Below, piece by piece: positions 24,403 through 33,477 of a DNA stretch of 64,000 nucleotides. The notes under the pieces were generated by a model. It saw only the letters and a list, made by a program, of their open reading frames with translations. It was not told where the DNA came from and searched no databases. The number at the start of each line of letters is the position of its first letter. The stretch's first letter is position 1. The stretch comes from Mesorhizobium sp. WSM4313 (GTDB lineage: Bacteria > Pseudomonadota > Alphaproteobacteria > Rhizobiales > Rhizobiaceae), in assembly GCF_002294725.1 (NCBI RefSeq), contig NZ_NSFT01000004.1, forward strand, positions 248,001 through 312,000. The letters are read 5' to 3'. The translations under genes and the position numbers were made by a program.

Positions 24403-25038
24403 ATGATCAGGCTGTTTCAATCGGGCAATTGCGGCCAAATTCTTTACCTCGTTCTTTTGGTCTTCTTGATCGGGTTTGATTTTGCCAAGGACCCTATCCA
24501 GCATTTTCTGGTCGGGACCAAAGAGAACATTCAAAGGCAGATCTATGCGGCTGACGGCAACAGTATGGCCCTGAGCCAAAAGTCCTTTGTCGAGGAACTG
24601 AGGACGCCGGACTATGGGATGCACGATAAGCCGAAATCCGCCGAGCAACTTGCTTCCGGCATGGTCGCCAGAGGGCTCGCTATGGAGGCAAAGAGCTCCG
24701 CCATCGGCACGGTCTATATCTCCATCCTTGTGGCGATGGGCTTTGCCACCATCGTCGCGATCATTTGGATGGTATTCGCCCGCGTGCGCGACATTGGTTG
24801 GCCGGCCGCGGTAGGGTTCGGCGTTCTTGCGCCGAAGCTTGCAATTTCAGTTCTTCCCGGCAGGCTTCCGCCGCCGGCCTTTGACATCCTGCAATACAGC
24901 TTCATCGCCGCGATGATAGTGCTTGGGTTCGTGCCGGGTGGATTTGCCCACGGACCGCGTGCCGAACCGGCTCGGCAGGCAATCATACCCGAGCCGGCGC
25001 GTCGTGCCCCTGGCCAATTCGGTCAAAGACGGCGCTGA
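24403..25038 (+). CDS. Hypothetical membrane protein
   Basis: The roughly 211-residue protein has about four hydrophobic helices: ILYLVLLVFLIGFDFA near the N-terminus, ISILVAMGFATIVAIIWMVFA, VGFGVLAPKLAISVLPG and FIAAMIVLGFVPGGFA. A polar loop rich in charged residues lies between the first and second. No family is recognised. The start ATG at 24403 follows TCTAAAAAG; a TTG-type start at 24358 is less likely. The last few codons overlap the remnant of a lysR gene on the other strand, so the C-terminus may be a product of that rearrangement. Confidence 0.55.
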   Translation: MIRLFQSGNCGQILYLVLLVFLIGFDFAKDPIQHFLVGTKENIQRQIYAADGNSMALSQKSFVEELRTPDYGMHDKPKSAEQLASGMVARGLAMEAKSSAIGTVYISILVAMGFATIVAIIWMVFARVRDIGWPAAVGFGVLAPKLAISVLPGRLPPPAFDILQYSFIAAMIVLGFVPGGFAHGPRAEPARQAIIPEPARRAPGQFGQRRR

Positions 25039-25390
25039 GCTGCGGCGCCAAGCGCCGGCGATCCGACCGCGCGCACGCATTCCCCAATCAGCCATTCGCG
25101 GAACGCCGCCACGATATCGCGTCTGGCGCCGCGTTCCGAGAACGTCGGGCAGTAGGGCTGGCGCAACTCCAGCGATCTGGCAACGGGCCGGACCAGCCGG
25201 CCGGCTTCCAGCGCCTGGGCGCAGTAGACGCCTTGCGCCAGCGCCATGCCCAGCCCTGAAATGGCGAGATCGAGCACTGCCCGCGACGAATTCGCGGAGA
25301 GACCGCTCTGCATTGCGTGGTCCGCTTCGCTTCCCGTCGCCTCGAAGCAGTTGCGCCAGGATGGGAAAGATGCGCCGGTCGGTCCTCAGT
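25023..25390 (-). pseudogene. C-terminal remnant of a LysR-family regulator
   Basis: On the minus strand an uninterrupted frame reads PSWRNCFEATGSEADHAMQSGLS, then SSRAVLDLAISGLGMALAQGVYCAQALEAGRLVRPVARSLELR. This is the end of a LysR effector-binding domain of the GcvA type. A stop codon precedes it in frame near 25390 and no helix-turn-helix is found upstream, where a desaturase gene begins at 25505. About two thirds of the gene is missing, so it is judged a pseudogene. Confidence 0.65.
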
Positions 25391-25504
25391 CGGTCCGCGC
25401 AAGGAGGGAAGGGCGGCCATGACGATCCGAAAGATAAGATTACCTTACCTATTTCGCGGAAATCCTCGTTTTTCGAGAGGTTTGTTTCTGGGTATCGTGA
25501 TCTC

Positions 25505-26422
25505 ATGAACGCAATCGACCACGACGCAGCCATCGACCATCGCTCCGTGATAGCCTCGCTGACGAATGAGGAGCGCAGCCGGCTGACCGGCAAATCGGAT
25601 GGGCCGGCCCTCGTTCAGTTGGCGCTCCATCTCGGCGCGATCCTCCTCTTCGGCGCGCTGATCGCGGCCAAGGTGCCGTTCTGGCCGATCCTGATGCTGC
25701 CGCAGGGCATCCTGATCGTGTTCCTGTTCACGCTGCTGCATGAAACGGTGCACAGGACGGCGTTCGAAACGCAGTGGTTGAACGATACCGTCGCGCGCTT
25801 TTGCAGCCTGGCGCTCGCGCTGCCGGCCGACTGGTTCCGCTACTTCCATTTCGCCCATCACCGCTTCACCCAGGATCCCGAAAACGATCCGGAGCTGGCT
25901 TTCCCGAAGCCCGAGACGGTGCGGCAATACATCGTCCACGTCTCCGGCCTGCCGGTGTGGTGGGGGCATGTCAAGACGCTCTACACCAATGCAATTGGGC
26001 GCTGCCGCGACACCTACGTGCCGCCGAAGGGCTTGCCGAAGGTGAAGGCCGAGGCACGGGCGATGACCGCCTTCTATGTCGTCCTGCTGGCGCTTGCGGT
26101 CTGGTTCAGGGCCTCGGTGCTGCTCTATGTCTGGATCGTGCCGGCGCTGCTCGGCCAGCCGTTCCTCAGGCTCTATCTGCTGGCCGAGCACGGTCGCTGT
26201 CCCTTTGTCGCCAACATGCTGGAAAACACCCGCACGACGCTGACCAACTGGTTCGTGCGCAAGCTCGCCTGGAACATGCCTTATCATGCCGAGCACCACG
26301 CCTATCCCGGCGTGCCTTTCCATCAGCTGCCGGAATTTCACCGCCTGATCGAGCGGCATCTCAAGGTGGTCGAGCCAGGCTATGTCAGCTTCCATGCGAA
26401 ATATGTCGGGACGCTACGCTGA
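25505..26422 (+). CDS. Membrane fatty acid desaturase-family protein
   Basis: The 305-residue protein has the three histidine boxes of membrane di-iron desaturases: HETVH near residue 81, HFAHHRF near 118, and HAEHHAYPGVP near 262. Four or more membrane helices lie between them. It introduces a double bond into, or hydroxylates, an acyl or similar lipid chain; the exact substrate is not evident. The ATG at 25505 is used because the open frame upstream overlaps the lysR remnant and lacks family similarity. It is convergent with the following c-di-GMP gene. Confidence 0.85.
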   Translation: MNAIDHDAAIDHRSVIASLTNEERSRLTGKSDGPALVQLALHLGAILLFGALIAAKVPFWPILMLPQGILIVFLFTLLHETVHRTAFETQWLNDTVARFCSLALALPADWFRYFHFAHHRFTQDPENDPELAFPKPETVRQYIVHVSGLPVWWGHVKTLYTNAIGRCRDTYVPPKGLPKVKAEARAMTAFYVVLLALAVWFRASVLLYVWIVPALLGQPFLRLYLLAEHGRCPFVANMLENTRTTLTNWFVRKLAWNMPYHAEHHAYPGVPFHQLPEFHRLIERHLKVVEPGYVSFHAKYVGTLR

Positions 26423-26435
26423 CGGACGGTGTCAC

Positions 26436-28577
26436 TCAGCCTGATTGGCGCAGCTGCGCCTGCGAGCGCAGCAGCCTGCCAATGTCGGACGCCTTGGCCG
26501 GCACGCCGATCAGAAAGCCTTGCGCCTCGCCGCAACCGGCTTTGCGAAGCATATCGAGCTGCGCTTCGGTCTCGACCCCTTCGGCGGTGACGGTGATGCC
26601 GAGCTCGGCGCCGAGCCTGATCACCGTGCGCACGATCGCCGCCGTGTCGCGCTTGTCGAGATCGCGGATGAAGGAGCGGTCGATCTTGATCTTGTCGACG
26701 GGGAAGCGCCGAAGGTAGCCAAGCGAGGAATAGCCGGTGCCGAAATCGTCGAGCGCGATGCGCACGCCGAGACCGCGCAACTGGCTCAGCGTCTTCAGCA
26801 CCGCGTCGCTTTCGTCCATCATCACCGTCTCGGTGATTTCGAGCTCCAGGCGGTTGGCCGGCAGGCCGGAAAAGGCAAGCGCCGAGATCACGCTGCGAGC
26901 GAAGCCGCCGCTCTTGATCTGCGCGGCCGAGACATTGACGGCCATGCGCATCTCCGGCGGCCAGTTCGCCGCCACGTTGCAAGCCTTGCGCAACGCCCAA
27001 TCGCCGAGCTGCACGATCAGTCCGGTTTCCTCGGCGGCGGCGATGAAGTTTTCCGGCGATACCAGGCCGCGCGACCGCGAGCGCCAGCGCATCAGGGCTT
27101 CCGCGCCGACAATTTTGCCGGAGCCGATGTCGAGGATCGGCTGGAAGTCGAGTTCGAATTCGCGCCTGGACAGCGCTGCCTCGAGATCGGCCTCGAGCGC
27201 CCGGCGCTCCCGCATCAGGGCATCCATGCCCTGCTCGAAGAAGCGATAGACGTTGCGCCCTTCGCTCTTGCCCCGGTAGAGCGCCATGTCGGCGTTGGTG
27301 AGCAGCGTGTCGGCGTCGTGTCCGTCGCCGGGATAGAGCGCGATGCCGAGGCTCACGCCAACATGCATCTCTCGCCCCTTGTCGCGATAAGGCTTGCCGA
27401 CGATCTCGACGATGCGCTTGGCGAGCTTTTCGGCGCCGGCGGCGCTCTTGATGCCCGACTGGATGATGGCGAATTCGTCGCCGCCGAAGCGCGCCACCAC
27501 GTCCTTGCTGCTGCGCACGGCCTGCTGTAGCCGCTTGGCGACGCATTTCAGCAGCCAGTCGCCGGCCGGGTGGCCGAACGTGTCGTTGACGGCCTTGAAG
27601 CGGTCGAGGTCGAGCGACAGGATTGCCAGCGGCTTTGCCTCGCCAAGCGCCTGGTCCAGCTTTTCGCGAAACATCGACCGGTTGGGCAGGTTGGTCAGCG
27701 TGTCGTGATGCGCAAGATGCGTCATGCGCTCTTCGGTGCGCCGGCGCTCGGTGACGTCGTCGAAGGTCACCACCCAGCCACCGCCGCTCATCGGCTGACG
27801 GACAACCAGAAATGTCCTGCCGTCGGCAAGATACCGGTAAGTCGAATGCATCTGCCCCGCCCGCAGGCAAGCTTCGGTCTTGGCGACTTCGCTGTCGACA
27901 TCGATCTTTGTGTAGATGCCGAGCTCCAGCAGTCGTTTGAGCGCGTCCCGGTGCGTCGTGCCGAACGGGAAATCTGCCGCGGCTACGTTGTAGAGCTCCA
28001 GAAAACGCTGATTGCGCACGATCATCTTGCCGCCGGCGTCATACATCAGCAGGCCTTGCGACATGTTGGCTAAGGCAGCGTCGAAGCGGCGGTGCTGCTC
28101 CTTCAGCTCCTTTTCGGCGCGCCGTTGCACGGTCACGTCCTCGTAGATCGAGACCCAGCCGCCGGAAGCCAGCGGCCGGTGCGAGATGACGATGATGCGC
28201 CCATCCGCCAGAGCCTCCTCATAGGTCGAGGGCTTCGCGCCGTCGATATAGGGCTTGCGGACGGCATAGAGCTCCTCGGCGCTTTGCGAGGCGATGCCGA
28301 TATCGACGCTGTGCTGGAGGATGTCGAAGAAGCGGATGCCGGGCTTCATCACCTTGGCGTCGAGGCGGAAGAGGTCGATATAGTTGTGGTTGCAGATAAT
28401 CATCCGCTCATCGGCGTCGAACATGCACAGGCCATGCGACATATTCTCGACAGCCGCCGCGAAGCGCTCGTTCTGCGCGCGAAGTTCTTCGGCTATTCGT
28501 CGCACCGGGCCAACACCGGCCGCTCTTCGCTTGCCGGCGAACGAACCAGTCTTGACATGTGCGCCGGGCATGAGCAC
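26436..28577 (-). CDS. PAS-PAS-GGDEF-EAL c-di-GMP enzyme
   Basis: The 713-residue cytoplasmic-looking protein has two PAS-like sensor domains (about 35-150, RFAAAVENMSHGLCMFDADERMI; about 165-280, RFDAALANMSQGLLMYDAGGKMI). A GGDEF domain follows with intact RFGGDEFAI at residue 365, then an EAL domain with GAEALMRW at residue 491 and DDFGTGYSSL. Both cyclase and phosphodiesterase motifs look intact, so it may do either depending on signal. The N-terminal 25 residues are poorly conserved and a later start is possible. No membrane helix is seen. Confidence 0.92.
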   Translation of the reverse strand: MLMPGAHVKTGSFAGKRRAAGVGPVRRIAEELRAQNERFAAAVENMSHGLCMFDADERMIICNHNYIDLFRLDAKVMKPGIRFFDILQHSVDIGIASQSAEELYAVRKPYIDGAKPSTYEEALADGRIIVISHRPLASGGWVSIYEDVTVQRRAEKELKEQHRRFDAALANMSQGLLMYDAGGKMIVRNQRFLELYNVAAADFPFGTTHRDALKRLLELGIYTKIDVDSEVAKTEACLRAGQMHSTYRYLADGRTFLVVRQPMSGGGWVVTFDDVTERRRTEERMTHLAHHDTLTNLPNRSMFREKLDQALGEAKPLAILSLDLDRFKAVNDTFGHPAGDWLLKCVAKRLQQAVRSSKDVVARFGGDEFAIIQSGIKSAAGAEKLAKRIVEIVGKPYRDKGREMHVGVSLGIALYPGDGHDADTLLTNADMALYRGKSEGRNVYRFFEQGMDALMRERRALEADLEAALSRREFELDFQPILDIGSGKIVGAEALMRWRSRSRGLVSPENFIAAAEETGLIVQLGDWALRKACNVAANWPPEMRMAVNVSAAQIKSGGFARSVISALAFSGLPANRLELEITETVMMDESDAVLKTLSQLRGLGVRIALDDFGTGYSSLGYLRRFPVDKIKIDRSFIRDLDKRDTAAIVRTVIRLGAELGITVTAEGVETEAQLDMLRKAGCGEAQGFLIGVPAKASDIGRLLRSQAQLRQSG

Positions 28578-28637
28578 GCCTTCGGATCGTGACCGAACGC
28601 AAATACTGTCCTGCTCGCCGGTTAATTTAGCGTTCTA

Positions 28638-29276
28638 TTAAGGGGTGGAATTGACCGCGTGCGAAGACTGGCGCCTGGTTTCCAGCGTCTTGAAACGCCT
28701 GAGAAAAGCTGTTTGCGCCCAGGTCACGGATTTTGGTGTGAAGTCGAAGCTATCGGCGGAGAAGCCGCGTGGCCGGCCGAAATACTCGGTCGCCTCAGCG
28801 GTCGAAAAGCCGGCCAGTAGCGTCGCCTCGAAATAGGCGGCGATCTGGTCGGCGCGCTTGATGTCGTTGCGCAAGGAGGCGGCGAGTTCCGCCGGCAGCG
28901 AGAAACGCAGATGGATCGCGCGCTGCAGGCGCAGCTCGCAATCCTTGTAGGAACCGCCCATCACCGATTTGAACGGCGAGATCATGTCGCCGATGACATA
29001 TTCCGGCGCATCATGCAGCAGCGCTGCGAGCCGCGCCTCGGCCGGGGCGGCAGGCGCCAGTTCACCGTAGAGAGCTTCGACCAGCAGCGAATGCTGCGCC
29101 ACCGAGAAGGCATGGTCGCCTCTGGTCTGGCCGTTCCAGCGCGCGACGCGGGCGAGCCCGTGCGCGATATCGGCGATCTCGATGTCCAGCGGCGAGGGAT
29201 CGAGCAGGTCGAGCCGCCGGCCGGACAGCATGCGTTGCCAGGCACGCGGCGGCGCGCCGGCCCGGTCGGCCGCCAT
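28638..29276 (-). CDS. HD-domain hydrolase (YfbR-like)
   Basis: The 212-residue protein has an HD-type metal site (FSVAQHSLLVEAL, LLHDAPEYVIGDMISPFK, and later IKRADQIAAYFEA). It resembles 5'-deoxynucleotidase YfbR and the rhizobial HD proteins annotated as phosphohydrolases. The start ATG overlaps the YgfZ stop by one base (TGATG), indicating a two-gene operon with ygfZ. Confidence 0.85.
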   Translation of the reverse strand: MAADRAGAPPRAWQRMLSGRRLDLLDPSPLDIEIADIAHGLARVARWNGQTRGDHAFSVAQHSLLVEALYGELAPAAPAEARLAALLHDAPEYVIGDMISPFKSVMGGSYKDCELRLQRAIHLRFSLPAELAASLRNDIKRADQIAAYFEATLLAGFSTAEATEYFGRPRGFSADSFDFTPKSVTWAQTAFLRRFKTLETRRQSSHAVNSTP

Positions 29277-30139
29277 CAGGCCTCCTCCGCGCTGACCGCA
29301 CCTTCAGGGAAGGTGTACTTCACCCAGGCGGGAATGGCGAGCCTTACCGGAATCTCGCCCGCCGTGATCGCCTCGCCGGCATCCAGCGCCGCCTTGACGC
29401 GGTCGATGCGGGCAATGGCGAGACCGGTCCGGTGGCCGACAGACCCGAGCGTGCCCACCAGTCGGCCGGCCACGGTGAGCTCGGTCCCGGCGGCGGGCAG
29501 GGGGCTATCGGCCGAAGCGATCAGCACACGGCGCCGCGCGGTGCCGCGATGTTGCATGCGCGAGACCACTTCCTGGCCGATATAGCAGCCCTTCTTGAAA
29601 CCGACGCCGCCCGTCTCGTCGAGCAGAACGTCATGCGGGAAGGCGTCGCCAAGCTGGTAGTCGCTGCCGCTTTCGGCAATGCCGTTGCCGATGCGCATGT
29701 TCAGCCAGCCATTCGGGTCGCCGCCGTCCCGCGCCTCGCCGCCATAAGTGCGCGTAACCGTGATATCTTGAAACCGCGTGTCGGAGAGCGCTGTTGAATC
29801 AGAACGTGAGGCGGTTGAATCATCACCCCATGCGACTGTGACAAGCACCTGATCCTGCTTGGCGATCTCGGCCTTTGCCCTTAGCCGGTAAAGCATCAGC
29901 CTGCGCACGAAGTCGTCGGCGATGTCGGCCCGGCATTCCAGTTGGAAGCCATCGTCGCCGGCGCGCGAGACCAGGAAATCGAACAGGATCTTGCCCTGCG
30001 GCGAAAGCAGTGCGCCGGGTCTCACCTCACCGGGCGCAAGCATGTCGAGATCGGTGGTGAGGATGTTCTGCAAAAAATGCTCGGCATCGGGGCCTGACAC
30101 GGAAATGAGCGCGCGGTCTTTGATTTGGGCAAAGGGCAT
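29276..30139 (-). CDS. ygfZ: Folate-binding protein YgfZ/GcvT family
   Basis: The 287-residue protein (from MPFAQIKDRALISVSGPDAEHFLQNILTTDL) contains the hallmark KGCYIGQEVVSRMQHRG near residue 190, with the conserved Cys. YgfZ proteins bind tetrahydrofolate and help iron-sulphur enzymes such as the tRNA thiomethyltransferase MiaB. A TTG at 30166 would add nine residues. The divergent gene is the dihydroorotase-like gene. A second product name, CAF17-like, refers to the same family. Confidence 0.92.
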   Translation of the reverse strand: MPFAQIKDRALISVSGPDAEHFLQNILTTDLDMLAPGEVRPGALLSPQGKILFDFLVSRAGDDGFQLECRADIADDFVRRLMLYRLRAKAEIAKQDQVLVTVAWGDDSTASRSDSTALSDTRFQDITVTRTYGGEARDGGDPNGWLNMRIGNGIAESGSDYQLGDAFPHDVLLDETGGVGFKKGCYIGQEVVSRMQHRGTARRRVLIASADSPLPAAGTELTVAGRLVGTLGSVGHRTGLAIARIDRVKAALDAGEAITAGEIPVRLAIPAWVKYTFPEGAVSAEEA

Positions 30140-30224
30140 GGGCGTGAAATCGGCCTGATCTTGCAAAACGTCCGGTCATTACGTAAGCCGGCCACACTCC
30201 CCCCGCAAGAGATTGGACCTGCCA

Positions 30225-31556
30225 ATGGCAACCACCTTCGACCTCATCCTGACAGGCGGCATGGTGGTCAACCATGACGGCGGGGGACGGCGCGACATCG
30301 GCGTGAAGGCCGGACGCATCGCGCGGATCGGCGATCTCGGCCAGGCTTCGGCCGGCGAAACCATTGACTGCACGGGCCTGCACATCCTGCCGGGCGTCGT
30401 CGACAGCCAGGTGCATTTTCGCGAACCGGGGCTGGAGCACAAGGAGGATCTGGAAACCGGCTCCCGCGCCGCGGTGCTGGGCGGCATCACCGCCGTCTTC
30501 GAAATGCCCAACACCAATCCGCTGACCACCAGCGAGGCAGCACTTGCCGACAAGGTGCGCCGCGCTACCGGCCGCATGCATTGCGACTTCGCCTTCTGGG
30601 TCGGCGGGACGCGCGACAATGCTCGTGATGTCGGCGAACTGGAACGGCTGCCGGGCGCGGCCGGCATAAAAGTGTTCATGGGCTCGTCCACCGGCGATCT
30701 TCTGGTCGAGGACGATGAAGGCGTCGCCTCGATCCTGCGCAACACCCGCCGCCGCTCCGCCTTCCACTCGGAGGACGAGTTCCGCCTGCGCGAACGGCTC
30801 GGCGAGCGCGTCGAGGGCGATCCGTCGTCGCATCCCGTCTGGCGCGACGAGATCGCGGCGCTGCGTTGCACGGAGCGGCTGGTGCGCATCGCCAGGCAGA
30901 CACGCGCGCGCATCCATGTGCTGCACATATCGACGGCCGAGGAGATCGTCTTCCTCGAGCAGCACAAGGATGTCGCGACCTGCGAGGCCACGCCGCATCA
31001 TCTGACGCTGAGCGCCGACGACTATGCGCGGCTTGGCACGCTCATCCAGATGAACCCGCCGGTGCGGGCGCCACGCCATCGTGAAGGCGTCTGGCACGGC
31101 ATTTCGCAGGGCATCGTCGATGTCCTTGGCTCCGACCACGCGCCGCACACGCTGGCCGAGAAGGCGAAGCCCTATCCGGCCTCGCCGTCCGGCATGACCG
31201 GCGTGCAGACGCTGGTGCCGATCATGCTCGACCACGTCAATGCCGGCCGGCTCAGCCTGCAGCGCTTCGTCGATCTTTCCAGCCATGGTCCGCAGCGCAT
31301 TTTCGGCATGGCCAGGAAAGGCCGCATCGCCGCCGGCTACGATGCCGATTTTACGATCGTCGACATGAGGCGGCGCGAGACCATCACCAACGCGCAGGCC
31401 GGCTCCAGGGCCGGATGGACGCCCTATGATGGCAAAGAGGTCACCGGCTGGCCGGTCGGCACCATCGTGCGCGGCACGCGCGTCATGTGGGAAGGCGAGA
31501 TCGCGACACCCGGCCAGGGCAGGGCGGTGGAGTTCTCCGAGGCGCTGCCGGCCTGA
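30225..31556 (+). CDS. pyrC: Dihydroorotase-like amidohydrolase
   Basis: The 443-residue protein belongs to the type I dihydroorotase/allantoinase group: GVVDSQVHFREPGLEHKEDLETGSRAAVLGGITAVFEMPNT, GSDHAPHT and the C-terminal GYDADFTIVD. It would cyclise carbamoyl-aspartate to dihydroorotate. The usual DxHxH metal motif reads DSQVH here, so the first His is Gln. This replacement may be lineage-wide, but it puts the exact activity in doubt. The ATG at 30225 is preferred over a start at 30213. Confidence 0.8.
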   Translation: MATTFDLILTGGMVVNHDGGGRRDIGVKAGRIARIGDLGQASAGETIDCTGLHILPGVVDSQVHFREPGLEHKEDLETGSRAAVLGGITAVFEMPNTNPLTTSEAALADKVRRATGRMHCDFAFWVGGTRDNARDVGELERLPGAAGIKVFMGSSTGDLLVEDDEGVASILRNTRRRSAFHSEDEFRLRERLGERVEGDPSSHPVWRDEIAALRCTERLVRIARQTRARIHVLHISTAEEIVFLEQHKDVATCEATPHHLTLSADDYARLGTLIQMNPPVRAPRHREGVWHGISQGIVDVLGSDHAPHTLAEKAKPYPASPSGMTGVQTLVPIMLDHVNAGRLSLQRFVDLSSHGPQRIFGMARKGRIAAGYDADFTIVDMRRRETITNAQAGSRAGWTPYDGKEVTGWPVGTIVRGTRVMWEGEIATPGQGRAVEFSEALPA

Positions 31557-31606
31557 TCCCGCCGACATTGGATTTGTTAAGCGCTCTGCATTATCTTGGG
31601 TGGGCT

Positions 31607-31831
31607 ATGACCGCGAATATTGCGCCGATCATTCCTGCGGAGTTTCCTGAGCTCCAGGCGCTCGCCTGGAACCGCGATGTCGCGCGCCCTATTCCCGCGA
31701 AAGAGGCCTTTGCGCTTTACGAACGCAACTGGCGCTTTGTCGACCAAAAGCGCCTTACGGCGCGTGAGAAGCTGCTTATCATGAAATTGGCCGACGAATT
31801 CGGTCACGGCATCCTTCTGACCACTGCCTGA
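31607..31831 (+). CDS. Small conserved hypothetical protein (74 residues)
   Basis: MTANIAPIIPAEFPELQALAWNRDVARPIPAKEAFALYERNWRFVDQKRLTAREKLLIMKLADEFGHGILLTTA-type sequence; key patches are RPIPAKEAFALYERNW and LTAREKLLI. It is hydrophilic, without signal peptide or membrane helix, and looks like a short alpha-helical cytoplasmic protein of the kind conserved in Rhizobiales. No function is recognised. It begins 50 bp after pyrC on the same strand and is followed by a strong hairpin. Confidence 0.65.
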   Translation: MTANIAPIIPAEFPELQALAWNRDVARPIPAKEAFALYERNWRFVDQKRLTAREKLLIMKLADEFGHGILLTTA

Positions 31832-31884
31832 GCCATCGCAACAATCCTCGGCAATAGGACGATCCGCTATGATCGTGTTTCTTC

Positions 31885-31920
31885 GCGCCCCCCTCTGTCC
31901 GGCAGGACAGAGGGGGGCGC
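31885..31920. terminator. Perfect 16-bp hairpin (GGCA loop) between convergent genes
   Basis: GCGCCCCCCTCTGTCC at 31885-31900 and its exact complement at 31905-31920 enclose a GGCA tetraloop. It lies between the stop of the 74-residue gene and the stop of the convergent secreted-protein gene, so a bidirectional terminator role is plausible. No T-run is present. The core GTCCGGCAGGACAGAGGGGG also occurs in the two-armed element at 37351-37593, so it belongs to that repeat family. Confidence 0.75.
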
Positions 31921-31953
31921 TGTCCCGCCAGCCTTACCGAGTAAGGGCGAAAT

Positions 31954-32730
31954 TCAATCCCCGGCGACGAAGAACAGCCACTGTCCCGTCGGCGTGATGC
32001 CGACGCGGTAGAAGATGTAGGCGCCGAACTGCTTCATGTCGTCATAGTCGCTGGCGGTGACCAGCTTGAACAATTCGACGCGCTGCCTGGCATCGAGCTT
32101 GTCGAGCGGCAGCGCGAAGAAATACGGCCAGACATAGAGTTCCTGCGGCGTGCCGGTGTCGACATGGACGTAGCCGGCCGAAAGCACCTCTTCCAGGATG
32201 GCGAGGATTTCCTGGCCGTCGCCGTCGCCCGAAAGGCTCTTGAGGAAGGTGACCGGGTCCCCATCGATGTCGCCCAGCGACAATTGCGTCATGGAATCGC
32301 CTTTGCCGATCAGCGGCCTCAGCTTCTCGATGTCGCCGGTCCGGCAGGCCTCGATGAGCAGCCCGTGCATGCGCTTGACTGGTTCGGGAAGCGTGTTGAG
32401 GTCGTAGACGACCGCGGGCGGCGGCCCGTCAGGGTCTGCGCGCGGGCTGGTGATGCCGCCATTGGCGGGCGGCGTCTCCGGCTCCGACTTGTCGGTGTCG
32501 TCGGCCGGCTGGCCGTCCGCGGGCTTGGTGCCGGGCGGCTCCGGCATCGGCACGGCAGCGCCGGGCGCGGCGCTGTCGCTATTGGCGGGCGGGGTGACCG
32601 GCGAAGGCAGGTCCTCGCGCTGAATCTCGCTCAGCGCGTAGGAAGGCGTGCTGGTGAGGCACAGAGGCAGCGCCAGGCAGGAGGCGGCGATCAGGATGCT
32701 GAGGGCCAGCCCGCGCGGCCGACCTGACAT
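31954..32730 (-). CDS. Secreted hypothetical protein with Pro-rich linker
   Basis: The 258-residue protein has a clear signal peptide (MSGRPRGLALSILIAASCLALPLCL, then SYALS) and a Pro/Asp/Gly-rich linker to about residue 105. A globular C-terminal part follows, beginning LPEPVKRMHGLLIEACRTGDIEKLRPLIGKG and ending GAYIFYRVGITPTGQWLFFVAGD. The RTGDIEKLRPLI segment resembles an ankyrin-like helix, but no family is assigned. A start at 32757 is possible. Probable periplasmic location. Confidence 0.7.
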   Translation of the reverse strand: MSGRPRGLALSILIAASCLALPLCLTSTPSYALSEIQREDLPSPVTPPANSDSAAPGAAVPMPEPPGTKPADGQPADDTDKSEPETPPANGGITSPRADPDGPPPAVVYDLNTLPEPVKRMHGLLIEACRTGDIEKLRPLIGKGDSMTQLSLGDIDGDPVTFLKSLSGDGDGQEILAILEEVLSAGYVHVDTGTPQELYVWPYFFALPLDKLDARQRVELFKLVTASDYDDMKQFGAYIFYRVGITPTGQWLFFVAGD

Positions 32731-32866
32731 CGAAAATCTCACCGCTTGCCTCTCCATGGTTCCCGGGCTCGGTCCGGCCGGCACATTGAATGTCCGAGCG
32801 CATGGACATGATGCCCAAACGGCGCGTCAAAAGTCACTATCAAAAAGTCGCTGTCAAAACGGGTGG

Positions 32867-33136
32867 CTAGTGCTTCAGCCGTTCCGGCTCGAACGCGCCG
32901 GCGATCACTTTTTCCCGCATGCGGTCGAGCAGGGCAAGCGCCGAGGTCTCGCCATTGGCGCGCAACATCTCGCCGAAAGCGGTCTCCAGCGCCGCTTCGG
33001 CGATGATTTCCGGTTCGATGCCGGCCGACAGGCCCTCGGCCCACGCTTCGCTGTGGCTCTCCACGGCAGTCAGCCGCTTTTCTTCCCTGACCAAAGCGTC
33101 GATGTCGCTGACACCATGTTCCATTGCGATATCCAC
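32867..33136 (-). CDS. Small hypothetical protein (89 residues)
   Basis: MDIAMEHGVSDIDALVREEKRLTAVESHSEAWAEG at the N-terminus, then helical sequence ending LLDRMREKVIAGAFEPERLKH. Entirely alpha-helical in appearance, acidic and soluble; a start at 33124 (MEHGVSD) is also possible. No family recognised. Two imperfect CtrA-like sites lie 64 and about 205 bp upstream (see the regulatory entry). Confidence 0.6.
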   Translation of the reverse strand: MDIAMEHGVSDIDALVREEKRLTAVESHSEAWAEGLSAGIEPEIIAEAALETAFGEMLRANGETSALALLDRMREKVIAGAFEPERLKH

Positions 33137-33477
33137 TTTCTACAAGCGTCGATCCGACGAGGGATCCGGCTTGGTCTGTCAGTTCGTCCGCAGTCTCAAT
33201 TAAGTCTTTGTAAATACGACATTTTTACGGTCGAAATCCACATTCCGGGCGAGACTGCCCTCAATTGATGCCGAGCTTAGCCGATTAGACCGGCTTGGGG
33301 CATCGAAACCTTCAGTTTGAGTTAATTCCACAAGTGCGCGCTAACGTTTCATTAATACTGTTGCGCAAGTGCAACACATGATTGCACCAGAGCGGGACAG
33401 GACACAATAAGGCACGTCACATTGGCACCGATTGCCCGCCACAAATCTGCGCAAAACATGCAGCGGCCGACCCGGTC
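33137..33477. other. Gene-free, AT-richer spacer with two CtrA-like sites
   Basis: This 341-bp spacer has no convincing reading frame. TTAA-N7-TAAA at 33200-33214 and CTAA-N7-TTAA at 33341-33355 each differ by one base from the CtrA consensus TTAA-N7-TTAA. A near-palindrome GTTGCGCAAGTGCAAC lies at 33360-33375. It separates the start of the 89-residue gene from the 3' end of the next minus-strand gene. Confidence 0.35.

Noticed and set aside
25443..25502. Possible promoter of the desaturase in an AT-rich patch
   Set aside because: AT-rich, but no clear -35/-10 pair with acceptable spacing.
24923..25504. Upstream extension of the desaturase frame (adds about 194 residues)
   Set aside because: The added sequence overlaps a lysR remnant on the other strand, has no similarity to desaturases and precedes a plausible ATG at 25505.
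30027..31568. Long minus-strand frame opposite pyrC
   Set aside because: Antisense shadow with composition typical of out-of-frame GC-rich DNA, overlapping a well-supported gene.
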